This document shows positions 28,277 to 38,825 of a stretch of 64,000 nucleotides of DNA, piece after piece. The position numbers were made by a program, and so were the translations under genes. Under the pieces are notes generated by a model. It was not told the origin of the DNA. It did not search any database and saw only the letters and a program-made list of their open reading frames with translations. The stretch spans positions 41,008-105,007 of the forward strand of contig JAIKYA010000075.1 in NCBI GenBank assembly GCA_024683645.1, written 5' to 3'. The stretch's first letter is position 1. Each line of letters opens with the position of its first letter. This stretch comes from Lachnospiraceae bacterium (GTDB lineage: Bacteria; Bacillota; Clostridia; Lachnospirales; Lachnospiraceae).

Positions 28277-30177
28277 CAGTTCACTATTCTCTTAAATTTG
28301 CGTTCCAGTTCCATCCTGCTCATCGAAAACATCGTCGGTCTTCCGTGGGGACAATGATAAGGATTTTCAAGCTCCAGCAGCTCATCAAGGACCGTCTCCA
28401 TCTCCTTGAAGCTTATCTCATCTCCGCCTTTGACCGAAGCCTTGCAGGCCATTGTCGCGATCACCCTGTCATAAACGTCAGGTATGCGTCCGCTGCCTTT
28501 TTCGGCAAGATCATTTAAAATATCCAGAAAAAGTTCATCCGGATTTTTTCTGAAGGTCTCCTGTGGCACGGCATTAAGTATCACTTCATTACCGCCGAAA
28601 TCCTCCGTTTCAAAACCAAGCTTAACAAATACCTCCCGCTGTTCCTCATATACCGTACGCTCCTTCGGCGACAGGCTCACCACCAGTCCCGGTGATAAAA
28701 GCTGGGAATATACTTCATTGTTTCTGTATCTTTTTATCAGTTTTTCATAGTTGACTTTTTCATGGGCAGCATGCTGGTCCAGAAAGTATATTTTGTCCTG
28801 ATATGAAAACATCCAGTAGGTATTGAACACCGATCCTATCAGTCTGTACTGTTCTCTTGCCTGCCTTGAGATAACACGCTCCTTCGGCAGCATTTCCAAT
28901 TGTCTGGCATTCTTATACGGATCTTCGGGAACGGTGAATACAGGCTTTATTTCCGGGATATCCTGCTCTCGTTTCGCCTCCCACAGTATATCGCCCTCCT
29001 CCTTATTTTCTTCAAAGCTTACTTCAAATATGCCGTCATCGCGCTTTGCCTCATCATCCTCAGCCCCTGCGTAAGCAGCTTCTTTTCCGGCTTTTACATC
29101 TTCATCTGCCGCAGCATGTTCAAAGGGTTCAAAGCTTTCGGTCTTCTCCTCCTTTGCATTTTCTCTGCTTTCATCTTCAGGTATCATCTCCCTGTTATGG
29201 AGTGTTTCCGAAACAGCCCGGGAAATATTTTCAAAAAAGCTTTCCCTGTCATGGAAGCGTACATCCATCTTGGACGGATGTACATTGATATCTATCTCAG
29301 ACTGATCCATGCCTATATGCAGCACACAGAAAGGGAACTTATGCTGCATCATATAGCCCTTATAGCCTTCCTCTATTCCCTTGGCTACCAGCTCGGAACG
29401 TATATAACGGTGATTCAGAAAATAGGTTTCAAAATTCCTGTTTGGCCTGTTCATAGCCGGTGTTCCGAGATAACCGTCTATCCTTATACCGTCTTTTTCG
29501 TAAGATATCGGTACTGTCCACTTAGCGGCCTCCCTGCCGTAAATGCGGTGTATCGTTTCCTTAAGGTCACCGCTGCCGGATGTCATGAAACGTGTATTTC
29601 CGTTCACGACATATTTATAAGATATGTCGGGCCTCGACAGTGCCAGTCTCTCCATCAGTTCAGTAACGGCATTTCCCTCGCTTGTAGCGGACTTAAGGAA
29701 TTTACGCCTGACCGGAGTATTGTAAAAGAGGTGTGCAGCGATAACAGTTGTGCCTTCCGGTACACCTATCTCCTCAAGTTCTTCTGCCTTACCGCCGTTG
29801 ATCTTGAGAGAATAACCCATCAGGTCTTCGGAGCGTTTCGTCATCAGGGTGACTTTGCAGACAGAGGCTATGGATGAAAGCGCTTCGCCTCTGAAGCCCA
29901 TGGAATTGAGCCTGTTCAGATCGTCTATATCCTTTATCTTTGAGGTTGCATGCCTGAGAAAAGCAAGCGGTATATCGTCCTTTGCCATACCTTTTCCGTT
30001 ATCCGTCACACGGATAAGATCGGTGCCTCCGCCCCTTATCTCCACGCTTATACGGTCAGCCCCGGCGTCCATTGAGTTTTCCACCAGTTCTTTTACAATG
30101 GACAGCGGCCGTTCAACGACTTCGCCCGCAGCTATCTTATCTATCGTTTCATTATCGAGTAATCTGATCGACGGCAT
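28276..30177 (-). CDS. mutL: DNA mismatch repair protein MutL
   Basis: IRLLDNETIDKIAAGEVVERPLSIVKELVENSMDAGA...GFRGEALSSIASV; C-terminal CPHGRPTMFSMSRMELERKF. Confidence 0.97.
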   Translation of the reverse strand: MPSIRLLDNETIDKIAAGEVVERPLSIVKELVENSMDAGADRISVEIRGGGTDLIRVTDNGKGMAKDDIPLAFLRHATSKIKDIDDLNRLNSMGFRGEALSSIASVCKVTLMTKRSEDLMGYSLKINGGKAEELEEIGVPEGTTVIAAHLFYNTPVRRKFLKSATSEGNAVTELMERLALSRPDISYKYVVNGNTRFMTSGSGDLKETIHRIYGREAAKWTVPISYEKDGIRIDGYLGTPAMNRPNRNFETYFLNHRYIRSELVAKGIEEGYKGYMMQHKFPFCVLHIGMDQSEIDINVHPSKMDVRFHDRESFFENISRAVSETLHNREMIPEDESRENAKEEKTESFEPFEHAAADEDVKAGKEAAYAGAEDDEAKRDDGIFEVSFEENKEEGDILWEAKREQDIPEIKPVFTVPEDPYKNARQLEMLPKERVISRQAREQYRLIGSVFNTYWMFSYQDKIYFLDQHAAHEKVNYEKLIKRYRNNEVYSQLLSPGLVVSLSPKERTVYEEQREVFVKLGFETEDFGGNEVILNAVPQETFRKNPDELFLDILNDLAEKGSGRIPDVYDRVIATMACKASVKGGDEISFKEMETVLDELLELENPYHCPHGRPTMFSMSRMELERKFKRIVN

Positions 30178-30178
30178 T

Positions 30179-32842
30179 TTATTCTCCGAATCTGTTCTTT
30201 ATCCTGCTCTGCAGATGATAGAGTTCATTTAATGCATCCAGCGGGGTCAGTGTGGTGATATCCATCTCCGATATCTCCTTGAGTATATCTTCATCCGAAG
30301 ATGTTTCCATGAAAGACATCTGCCCCAGTTCGACATCATCGTATACGGAAGCCTCCTTTTTCCGCTCACCGGCTATCTCTATCTGCTGTATCTTTTCTGT
30401 TATGTCATTATCCAGAAGCTGTACCACTATCTGGGCGGCCCTGTCCGTAACCTCCCTGGGAACACCGGCCAGTCTTGCGACCTGTATGCCGTAGCTTTTA
30501 TCCGCACCGCCGGGAACTATCTTTCTGAGGAATACTATATCATCACCCTTTTCCTTGACCGCTATGCAGTAATTGTTCACATTATCCATCTTGCCTTCCA
30601 GCTCGGTCAGTTCGTGGTAATGTGTGGCGAACAGGGTTTTGGCGCCAAGTATCTTTTTGTTGCTGATATGTTCTATCACGGCCCAGGCAATTGACAGGCC
30701 GTCAAATGTAGAGGTGCCGCGCCCTATCTCATCCAGTATGATCAGTGACTTCTGCGTTGCATTACGCAGTATGTTGGCCACCTCATTCATCTCTATCATA
30801 AAAGTCGACTGGCCGCTTGCCAGATCATCCGAGGCCCCGACTCGCGTAAATATCCGGTCCACTATGCACAGAGAAGCTTCTCTGGCCGGCACAAAGCTGC
30901 CTGTCTGGAACATCAGACTTATCAGGGCAACCTGTCTCATATATGTTGATTTTCCTGCCATATTGGGGCCGGTGATCACACTTATGCATTTCTTTTTATT
31001 ATCAAGATATGTATCGTTATCCACGAACATATCTCCCTGTATCATGCGCTCCACCACCGGATGCCGGCCGCCTTTGATATCGATTATACCCTGCCGGTTT
31101 ATCTTCGGTCTTACGTAATTGTTCTGTTCCGCGACAAGTGAAAGCGAAGCGGTCACATCCAGTCTCGCCATTGCCCTGGCTGAGCGCTGTATACGTGATA
31201 GATTTTCCTCGATCAGATCCCGCAGTTCACAGAAGGCATCATATTCAAGAGTTGCGAGCTTGTCCTCCGCATTCAGTATCATGTCTTCAAGCTCTTTAAG
31301 CCTGGGAGTTATGAATCTCTCCGCGCCTGTCAGCGTCTGCTTTCTCTGATAATCGTCAGGAACCAGGTCCTTATAGGAATTGGTCACCTCCAGATAATAT
31401 CCGAAAACCTTATTGTACTTTACCTTCAGGTTCTTTATCCCGGTTCTTTCCCTTTCATCGTTTTCAAGTGCTGCCAGCCAGCCCTTACCTTCTGTCTTGG
31501 CTTTTCGCAGCGTATCTATATCGGGATCAAAACCGTCTTTGATTATACCGCCTTCTCTTATCGTAAGCGGCGGTTCATCTATTATCGTTCTTTCTATACG
31601 CTCCGCGATATCCTTAAGCTCATCTGTTTCTTCATATATTTCTCTCAGTCCTTCCGACTGCATGCCCGAAAGTATCATCTTTATCGGAGGAAGCATACGC
31701 AGTGACGACAGCAGCGCTATCATATCCCTTGGGTTGATGGAATGAAAACTTACCTTTGCCAGTATCCTCTCAAAATCATAGATCGCATTTAAATACTCTC
31801 TTATCTCATCACGGTCGACACCCTTTTTGCAGAGTTCTTCCACCGCATCCAGCCTTTTGATTATCCTGGCCTCATTCAGAAGCGGCTGTTCTATATCATT
31901 TCTGAGAAGCCTTGCTCCCATTGCCGTCTTTGTTTTATCCAAAACCCAGAAGAGTGTCCCTCTCTTCTGCTTTTCACGCATCGTTTCCGTAAGCTCCAGA
32001 TTCCGCCTGCTGGCTCCGTCAAGCAGCATATACTCACTGCCGTTGTTGGGTGTCAGCCTTGTGATATGTGATAGCGATATCATCTGGGTCTCGTTCAGAT
32101 ACTGCATCAGAGCCCCCGAGGCTACTATGCCGGGATCAAAATCATCAAGTCCGAGCCCTGTCAGGGATGAGACCCTGAAGTGCGCGCACAGAGTCTTTAT
32201 GCACTCGGTTTTGTCAAAATACCAGCTGCCGAGTTCATATACCGCTATCTGCATACGCGCTTTCAGCTCGTTTATACCGGGATACATAAGCCCCAGATTC
32301 TCGTTACAAATGATCTCCCCGGGCTGAAGCTTTAATATCTCATCTTTAAGTTTGTCGGTACTGCTCACCTCCGAGAGGAAAAACTCTCCTGTGGAAACAT
32401 CGGCGCAGGAATAGCCGTATACGTTCTGCATCGCAAAGATGCACATGATGTAATGATTCTTTCCCTCTTCCAGTGACTGTTCACTTATATCCGTTCCGGG
32501 AGTCACTATCCTGGTCACTTCCCTTTTTACAAGGCCCTTTGCCAGCTTCGGGTCTTCTACCTGTTCGCAGATCGCCACCTTGTAGCCCTTTGCAACCAGT
32601 CTGCTCAGATACTGGTCAACGGCATGGTAAGGCACACCGCACATGGGGGCCCGTTCATCCAGTCCGCAGCTTTTTCCGGTAAGTGTCAGTTCCAGTTCTC
32701 TGGATGCGGTCTCGGCATCCTCAAAGAACATCTCATAGAAATCTCCCAAGCGGTAAAAGAGAATACAATCCTTGTATTCTTCTTTTGTTTCCAGATATTT
32801 AGCCATCATTGGCGACAGTTTTTCAACATCGATTGCGGTCAT
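30179..32842 (-). CDS. mutS: DNA mismatch repair protein MutS
   Basis: KLSPMMAKYLETKEEYKDCILFYRLGDFYEMFFEDA...GPNMAGKSTYMRQVALI...DEIGRGTSTFDGLSIAWAV. Confidence 0.98.
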   Translation of the reverse strand: MTAIDVEKLSPMMAKYLETKEEYKDCILFYRLGDFYEMFFEDAETASRELELTLTGKSCGLDERAPMCGVPYHAVDQYLSRLVAKGYKVAICEQVEDPKLAKGLVKREVTRIVTPGTDISEQSLEEGKNHYIMCIFAMQNVYGYSCADVSTGEFFLSEVSSTDKLKDEILKLQPGEIICNENLGLMYPGINELKARMQIAVYELGSWYFDKTECIKTLCAHFRVSSLTGLGLDDFDPGIVASGALMQYLNETQMISLSHITRLTPNNGSEYMLLDGASRRNLELTETMREKQKRGTLFWVLDKTKTAMGARLLRNDIEQPLLNEARIIKRLDAVEELCKKGVDRDEIREYLNAIYDFERILAKVSFHSINPRDMIALLSSLRMLPPIKMILSGMQSEGLREIYEETDELKDIAERIERTIIDEPPLTIREGGIIKDGFDPDIDTLRKAKTEGKGWLAALENDERERTGIKNLKVKYNKVFGYYLEVTNSYKDLVPDDYQRKQTLTGAERFITPRLKELEDMILNAEDKLATLEYDAFCELRDLIEENLSRIQRSARAMARLDVTASLSLVAEQNNYVRPKINRQGIIDIKGGRHPVVERMIQGDMFVDNDTYLDNKKKCISVITGPNMAGKSTYMRQVALISLMFQTGSFVPAREASLCIVDRIFTRVGASDDLASGQSTFMIEMNEVANILRNATQKSLIILDEIGRGTSTFDGLSIAWAVIEHISNKKILGAKTLFATHYHELTELEGKMDNVNNYCIAVKEKGDDIVFLRKIVPGGADKSYGIQVARLAGVPREVTDRAAQIVVQLLDNDITEKIQQIEIAGERKKEASVYDDVELGQMSFMETSSDEDILKEISEMDITTLTPLDALNELYHLQSRIKNRFGE

Positions 32843-34293
32843 ACTCTTTCCCCGATATAGTAAAAGCCTTTATTCTCGGTCAGCTTAATATTCTGATAAG
32901 TACCGACCATCGAGGCATCTCCCTTAAAATGCACCAGCACGTTTCCCGAAAGTCTTCCGGTCACATAACCGCTGTCCTTTTCGTTTACTTCTTCCACCAG
33001 CGCTTCCATAGTCCTTCCCGAAAATCTGGAAACATTTTTTCTTGCTTCCTTCTGTACTGCGGCAAGCACCCTGTTAAAGCCCTCACTTATCTCCTCCGCA
33101 CTCATCCTGCTCTCGTAATATGCCGCCGGAGTCCCGGCTCTTTTAGAATAAATAAAAGTAAAAGCATTATCATAAGCCGCTTCATGTATGAGACTTACGG
33201 TCTCGTCCACGTCAGCAGCTTCTTCTCCCGGAAAGCCCACTATTATATCAGTTGTGATCGAGAGGTCAGGCATAGCCTTTCTCAGTTTATACACAAGTTC
33301 CAGATAGCTTTCGCGGGTATATTTCCTGTTCATCATCTCAAGTACCCTGCTTGATCCCGACTGTACCGGCAGATGCAGATGCGAACATATCTTTCTGCTT
33401 TCTGCCATCACTTCTATCAGCTCGTCCGAAAGATCCTTTGGATGAGAAGTCATAAAACGTATGCGTCTTATGCCTTCAACTTTTTCAACTTCCTTAAGAA
33501 GCCCCGGAAATGATATCTCTCCTTCCAGTCCCCTGCCGTAGGAATTGACATTCTGACCGAGAAGCATCACTTCACTGACACCGGTATCCGCAAGCCTCCT
33601 TACTTCCTCCAGTATCTCACCGCTCATCCTGCTCCTCTCTCTTCCGCGCACATACGGAACTATACAGTAAGAACAGAAATTGTCGCAGCCGAACATGATG
33701 TTTACGCCCGATTTAAAGGGATATTTCCGGACAACCGGAAGGTCTTCCACCACGCTGTCCGTCTTTTTCCAGACATCGATTATCATTCCCTCATCTTCAA
33801 GAAGACGCACAAGAAGTTCCGGAAACTTATAGATATTATGGGTGCCGAAAATCATATCCACAAAAGGATATGTCTGTCTTATCTTTTCTATCACAGCGGC
33901 TTCCTGTACCATGCAGCCGCAGAGTACGATCATTTTATCCGGATGTTTTTTCTTCATCACACCCAGATTACCGAGCCTTCCATATACACGCTGATTAGCG
34001 TTATCCCTTACCGTGCAGGTATTGTAGATCACTATATCAGCGTTCTCGTCATCGGTCAGTTCTATACCGGCCGCCGTCAGCACTCCGTTTATCTTTTCGG
34101 AATCCCTTGCATTCATCTGACAGCCGAAGGTCACCACGCAGGCATTCAGTCTTCTTCCGAGCCTGTCCTCTCTTTCTTTTGCAAGCTCTGCCGCGCGTCT
34201 GATCATGTCACGCTGTCTTACGGTTTCCACATCGGGATCGTATTCCTTTGTTATGGTATATCTGTCGTAATCGACATCTCTGAATGCATGCAT
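32839..34293 (-). CDS. miaB: tRNA-2-methylthio-N6-dimethylallyladenosine synthase
   Basis: VVTFGCQMNARDSEKINGVL, radical-SAM CDNFCSYCIVPYVRGRERSR, C-terminal TRAM-like domain. Confidence 0.96.
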   Translation of the reverse strand: MHAFRDVDYDRYTITKEYDPDVETVRQRDMIRRAAELAKEREDRLGRRLNACVVTFGCQMNARDSEKINGVLTAAGIELTDDENADIVIYNTCTVRDNANQRVYGRLGNLGVMKKKHPDKMIVLCGCMVQEAAVIEKIRQTYPFVDMIFGTHNIYKFPELLVRLLEDEGMIIDVWKKTDSVVEDLPVVRKYPFKSGVNIMFGCDNFCSYCIVPYVRGRERSRMSGEILEEVRRLADTGVSEVMLLGQNVNSYGRGLEGEISFPGLLKEVEKVEGIRRIRFMTSHPKDLSDELIEVMAESRKICSHLHLPVQSGSSRVLEMMNRKYTRESYLELVYKLRKAMPDLSITTDIIVGFPGEEAADVDETVSLIHEAAYDNAFTFIYSKRAGTPAAYYESRMSAEEISEGFNRVLAAVQKEARKNVSRFSGRTMEALVEEVNEKDSGYVTGRLSGNVLVHFKGDASMVGTYQNIKLTENKGFYYIGERV

Positions 34294-35534
34294 CAGCCGC
34301 GCACCTGTCCGTTTCCGCGTATCCTGTATTTATAAGAGGTAAGTTCCTTCAGACCCATGGGTCCCCTTGCGTGCAGCATCTGTGTACTGATACCGATCTC
34401 TGCCCCGAAGCCGAATTCAAAGCCATCCGTAAATCGCGTTGAAGCATTTACATACACACAGGCCGAATCAACTTCCTTAAGGAACTTCTCGGCATCGTCT
34501 TCATCTGCAGTGATGATCGCCTCCGAGTGATGTGTTGAATATCTGTTGATATGCTCTATAGCTTCATCTATGTTCTTTACTGTCTTTACGGAGATGATCA
34601 GATCAAGGTATTCTTTTGCAAAATCCTCCTCCGTTGCCGCATTACAGTCAAGAGACAGTCTTGCCTGTTCATCAGCCCTTATATCAACATTTTTCTCTTT
34701 CAGAGCATCGGCCACTTTTTTCATGACACTTTCAAGTGCTTTTTCATGTACCACGAGTGACTCACAGGTATTGCATACTCCGAGTCTCTGCGTCTTTGCA
34801 TTGATTATGATATCCGTAGCCATTGCTGCATCCGCACTCTCATCGATATAGATATGGCAGTTGCCTGCCCCGGTCTCGATCACGGGTATCCTTGAATTTT
34901 CCACGACCGATCTGATAAGGCCTGCAGACCCTCTGGGTATCAGCACATCAACATAGTCCTTCATCTGCATGAAAGCTTTCGTTGTCTCCCTGTCCGTTGA
35001 CTCTATAAGACACACTGCGTCGGGAGATATGCCGCTGTCAGCCAGTGCTTTTCTTAAAGTATTGCTTATGGCGATATTGGAATTGATCGCATCACTGCCG
35101 CCTTTTAAGATCACCACGTTCCCTGCCTTAAAAGTAAGGGCGAAAGCATCAGCCGTCACATTGGGCCTGGATTCATAGATTATCCCGACCACACCCAGGG
35201 GAACCCGTACTTTCTCAAGCTTTAATCCGTTAGGTCTTTCAAACCTATCAAGCACTTCTCCGACCGGATCATCAAGCTCCGCTACCTGTATAAGTCCTTC
35301 GCAGATACCGTTTATTCGCTTCTCATCAAGCTTTAGCCTGTCTTTCAGTGCCGGGCTCATTCCTTTTTTATCCGCATTTTCCAGATCAAGCTTATTAGCT
35401 GCGATTATCTCAGGAGCAGCTTCTTTTATATAAGCGGCGGCTTTCTTAAGCGCAGCGTTCTTCTTATCGCTGCCAAGCCTGTTCATTTCATATTTTGCCG
35501 CCTTGGCATTTTTGCATAATGTTTCAAGTTCCAT
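34293..35534 (-). CDS. proA: Glutamate-5-semialdehyde dehydrogenase
   Basis: [64 protein letters not shown]-terminus. Confidence 0.97.
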   Translation of the reverse strand: MELETLCKNAKAAKYEMNRLGSDKKNAALKKAAAYIKEAAPEIIAANKLDLENADKKGMSPALKDRLKLDEKRINGICEGLIQVAELDDPVGEVLDRFERPNGLKLEKVRVPLGVVGIIYESRPNVTADAFALTFKAGNVVILKGGSDAINSNIAISNTLRKALADSGISPDAVCLIESTDRETTKAFMQMKDYVDVLIPRGSAGLIRSVVENSRIPVIETGAGNCHIYIDESADAAMATDIIINAKTQRLGVCNTCESLVVHEKALESVMKKVADALKEKNVDIRADEQARLSLDCNAATEEDFAKEYLDLIISVKTVKNIDEAIEHINRYSTHHSEAIITADEDDAEKFLKEVDSACVYVNASTRFTDGFEFGFGAEIGISTQMLHARGPMGLKELTSYKYRIRGNGQVRG

Positions 35535-35579
35535 ACATCTTCCTCCCTTATCCGTTCAGCTCCTTTAAGCCTCATGTTT

Positions 35580-36125
35580 TCAGTATCCGTATATTATTTC
35601 ATTTACCCTCCGGTCATGTTCTTCTGCAGGAATACGCTCACGCAGCTGAAAGCCGAAGCATATACCTATGCTGTACAGCCCCGGTCTGGCCTGCAAAAAC
35701 CTGTCATAAAAACCGCCGCCATAGCCCATCCGCCGTCCCCCGGTATCAAAAGCTGTTCCCGGTACTATCACCACGCTGTCTTTGGTACTGCCGTCCCATG
35801 GCTTTGAATCATCCGGCTCTCTGATGCCCTTATATCCTTCTTTCAGCTCGGACGTATCCTGCACTCCGTAAAAGCATATCTCCTCACCTTCAACACGGGG
35901 ATAATATATCTCCATACCTAGCTCAAGTGCTTTTTTCGCTATTATATCGGTATCCGGCTCGTTTCCGAAGGAGGCAAAGAGCAGGATTTTTTTAGCCTTA
36001 AGCACTTCCGGATGCATAAAGATAAGGTCACGTATAGCCGCGGAATCATTGTCACGCTCTTCTAATGCAAGCGCATCCCTCTGCTTCAGTATTTCTTTCC
36101 GGAGTGCCTTTTTCTCTTCGTTCAT
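35580..36125 (-). CDS. 5-formyltetrahydrofolate cyclo-ligase
   Basis: KKALRKEILKQRDALALEERDN...VIVPGTAFDTGGRRMGYGGGFYDRFL. Confidence 0.93.
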   Translation of the reverse strand: MNEEKKALRKEILKQRDALALEERDNDSAAIRDLIFMHPEVLKAKKILLFASFGNEPDTDIIAKKALELGMEIYYPRVEGEEICFYGVQDTSELKEGYKGIREPDDSKPWDGSTKDSVVIVPGTAFDTGGRRMGYGGGFYDRFLQARPGLYSIGICFGFQLRERIPAEEHDRRVNEIIYGY

Positions 36126-36340
36126 TTCTTATCGAATCTCTCTCCAAGATTGGTAATGGTACCGTCTTTTTCAAGTATGTCTATATTGTCAAGCTGTGCA
36201 CGCAGATTGCTCCTTATAGCATCTACATATTCTTTTCTGAGCACACGCTGTTCCATCTTTTCTTCCGCAGTCAGCCCGCCGGGAGTCTGCGACTTATGAT
36301 AAAGCTCGTTTATCCGGGCTATCCGCTCTTCCATGTTCAT
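36122..36340 (-). CDS. DUF896 (YnzC-like) protein
   Basis: MEERIARINELYHKSQTPGGLTAEEKMEQRVLRKEYVDAIRSNLRAQLDNI is characteristic of DUF896. Confidence 0.9.
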   Translation of the reverse strand: MNMEERIARINELYHKSQTPGGLTAEEKMEQRVLRKEYVDAIRSNLRAQLDNIDILEKDGTITNLGERFDKK

Positions 36341-36343
36341 ATC

Positions 36344-37186
36344 TCAGTCCTCCACATAGTCTTTGAGGTAGAAATTCTCATCCCTGTTTGCAAGAAACAG
36401 GGTACCGAGATCCCTGCCGTCCATGATCCTGTGAAGTATCCTGACATCTTTTGCATTTGCTATGATCATATCAGCCCCTGACTTTGTGGCTATCTCAGCG
36501 GCGCGCAGTTTGGATTCCATACCGCCCGTTCCCACATCAGAACCCGTAGAAGCCTTGCCCATTGCCATGATCTCGGGAGTGAGTTCCGGTACAACAGGCA
36601 TAAATTCGGCTTTAGGATTCTTTCTCGGATCATCGGAATACAGTCCGTCGATATCCGAAAGCAGTATCAGAAGATCCGCTCCCGTAAGTGCCGTAACTAT
36701 TGCCGAAAGAGTATCATTATCACCAAACTCTATCTCATAGGTTGAGATGGTATCATTCTCGTTAACTATAGGTATGGTCCCCAGTTTTAAAAGCTCCATG
36801 AAAGTGTTGTGAGCATTAAAACGGTTCAGATCTGCCACTATGGTATTCTTTGTCATAAGGACCTGTGCTGCCGTCTGTCCGTACTGGGAAAACAGTCTTT
36901 CATACACCATCATCAGTCTGGCCTGTCCTATCGCAGCGCAGGCCTGCTTTACAGCTACGGTATGATCCTCTCCCTTGAGGCCTACGGTCTTTCTGCCTGC
37001 AGCTATGGCTCCCGATGATACCAGTATCACATCCCTGCCCTGATTTCTTATATTGCAGAGTTCCCTTACCAGTGTCTCCATCTTTATATAATCAAAATCA
37101 CCGGTTTCCCTGTGTCTGAGCGACGACGAACCTATCTTGACGACCACCCGTTTTTTTGACTTTATCAGTTCCCTGAAATGATCCAT
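36344..37186 (-). CDS. proB: Glutamate 5-kinase (short, no PUA domain)
   Basis: RVVVKIGSSSLRHRETGDFDY...GTIPIVNENDTISTYEIEFGDNDTLSAIV; 280 aa. Confidence 0.95.
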   Translation of the reverse strand: MDHFRELIKSKKRVVVKIGSSSLRHRETGDFDYIKMETLVRELCNIRNQGRDVILVSSGAIAAGRKTVGLKGEDHTVAVKQACAAIGQARLMMVYERLFSQYGQTAAQVLMTKNTIVADLNRFNAHNTFMELLKLGTIPIVNENDTISTYEIEFGDNDTLSAIVTALTGADLLILLSDIDGLYSDDPRKNPKAEFMPVVPELTPEIMAMGKASTGSDVGTGGMESKLRAAEIATKSGADMIIANAKDVRILHRIMDGRDLGTLFLANRDENFYLKDYVED

Positions 37187-37202
37187 TGTTTTTCTCCGTT
37201 AT

Positions 37203-38825
37203 CTAAAAATATTTCTTTATCATCGTCTCCGCAACCTTCATTCCGTCGGCTGCGGCGCTTGTGATCCCGCCTGCATATCCCGCGCCTTCACCGCAGGGGA
37301 ATATGCCTTCTATATTGCTTTCCAGCCCCTCACCCCTGACTATCCTTATCGGAGATGAGGTCCTGCTCTCCACTCCCGCAAACAGCGCATTGTCATTTGC
37401 AAAGCCCGGAAGCTTCCTGTCAAAATCGGTAAATGCTTCTTTTATATCGTTATACAAAACTCTCGGAAGCAGTTCGTGCAGCGGAGCATAGCAGTACTTT
37501 CCCTTGATCATCGGAGTATACTCGCTCTTTACCAGATGATCCGCATCCGCTTCCCGGAAATAATCGGCAGCCCGCTCGATGGGTATGCTGCCTTTCCCGA
37601 GATTATAGGCATTCATTTCAAGTTCACGCTGAAAACTGACTCCGCCGAACAGTCCTTCACCGTAAACTGACTTATCCACCGTCACGACTATGGCTGAATT
37701 GGCCCAGCCCGAATCCCTCTTCATATAGCTCATGCCGTTAACGGCCAGATGTCCTTCTTCGCTTGACGCATTTACGATATAGCCGCCCGGGCACATGCAG
37801 AAAGAATAAACTCCTCTTCCCGATGCCGCTTTGTAGGTAAGCTTGTAATCGGCTGCCGGAAGCTTCTTTTTCTCGTATCCGGCTCCGTACTGGTCCCTGT
37901 TTATCAGTTCCTGCGGATGCTGCACACGCAGCCCGACAGCAAACGGCTTTGGCTCCATGATCATGCCGTCCATGGATAGTGAATAAAAGGTATCCCTTGC
38001 GCTGTGCCCTATACAGAGCGCCAGATATCTGCAGCTTCTCTCCCTCGTCTCGCCGTTCTTCTTATATCGTATCCCTTTCAGGACACCGTCCTTTATTATA
38101 CAACGTGTCAGCTTACATTCAAAGTGAAATTCGGCGCCGAGATTCTCAAGCTCCTTGTGCATGTTCATTATCACTCTTTTCAGCTCATCGGTACCTATAT
38201 GCGGTTTATTGCTGTAGAGTATCGATTTGTCGGCTCCGAAACGCGCAAAGGTCTTAAGCACCTCGTTAGCAAACATGTTTTTTCCTGCAACCGATGAATT
38301 AAGCTTTCCGTCGGAAAAAGTACCGGCGCCGCCTTCACCGAACTGCACGTTTGATTCGGTATCCAGCTTCCCGCTCTCCCAGAATTTTCTGACATCCATG
38401 CTGCGCTTTTCTATGCTTTTTCCACGCTCGATTATGATGGGTTTCAGGCCGCCGAGAGCCAGCATATACGCACAGAAAAGTCCTGCCGGTCCGGCTCCGA
38501 CTACCACCGGGCGCATTTCTTCCGCAGTAAGCCTTCCTACCCTTCGCTGATACTGGTACTCCTCGGGTTTATACATCTTCACCTCGATACCGTGCCTTGA
38601 AGAGGTCAGAAGTTTTACACCACGTTCGGGCTTCGTCAGGTCGAAGGCTATATTATATACCAGCACCACATCGGGTTTTCTTCTGGCGTCAACCGACCTT
38701 CTGAGTATGGTCAGGTTGTTGATGTCAGCAGGTCCCAGACCGGTGAGTTTTGCGACCATGACTGCCAGCTCGGTCCGCTCATCGTTAACGGGAGGTTTCA
38801 TTTTTATGGAATCTATTCTGTACAT
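37203..38825 (-). CDS. FAD-dependent oxidoreductase (COG2509-like)
   Basis: RPVVVGAGPAGLFCAYMLALGGLKPIIIERG...FGEGGAGTFSDGKLN...EGAGYAGGITSAAADGMKVAE. Confidence 0.88.
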   Translation of the reverse strand: MYRIDSIKMKPPVNDERTELAVMVAKLTGLGPADINNLTILRRSVDARRKPDVVLVYNIAFDLTKPERGVKLLTSSRHGIEVKMYKPEEYQYQRRVGRLTAEEMRPVVVGAGPAGLFCAYMLALGGLKPIIIERGKSIEKRSMDVRKFWESGKLDTESNVQFGEGGAGTFSDGKLNSSVAGKNMFANEVLKTFARFGADKSILYSNKPHIGTDELKRVIMNMHKELENLGAEFHFECKLTRCIIKDGVLKGIRYKKNGETRERSCRYLALCIGHSARDTFYSLSMDGMIMEPKPFAVGLRVQHPQELINRDQYGAGYEKKKLPAADYKLTYKAASGRGVYSFCMCPGGYIVNASSEEGHLAVNGMSYMKRDSGWANSAIVVTVDKSVYGEGLFGGVSFQRELEMNAYNLGKGSIPIERAADYFREADADHLVKSEYTPMIKGKYCYAPLHELLPRVLYNDIKEAFTDFDRKLPGFANDNALFAGVESRTSSPIRIVRGEGLESNIEGIFPCGEGAGYAGGITSAAADGMKVAETMIKKYF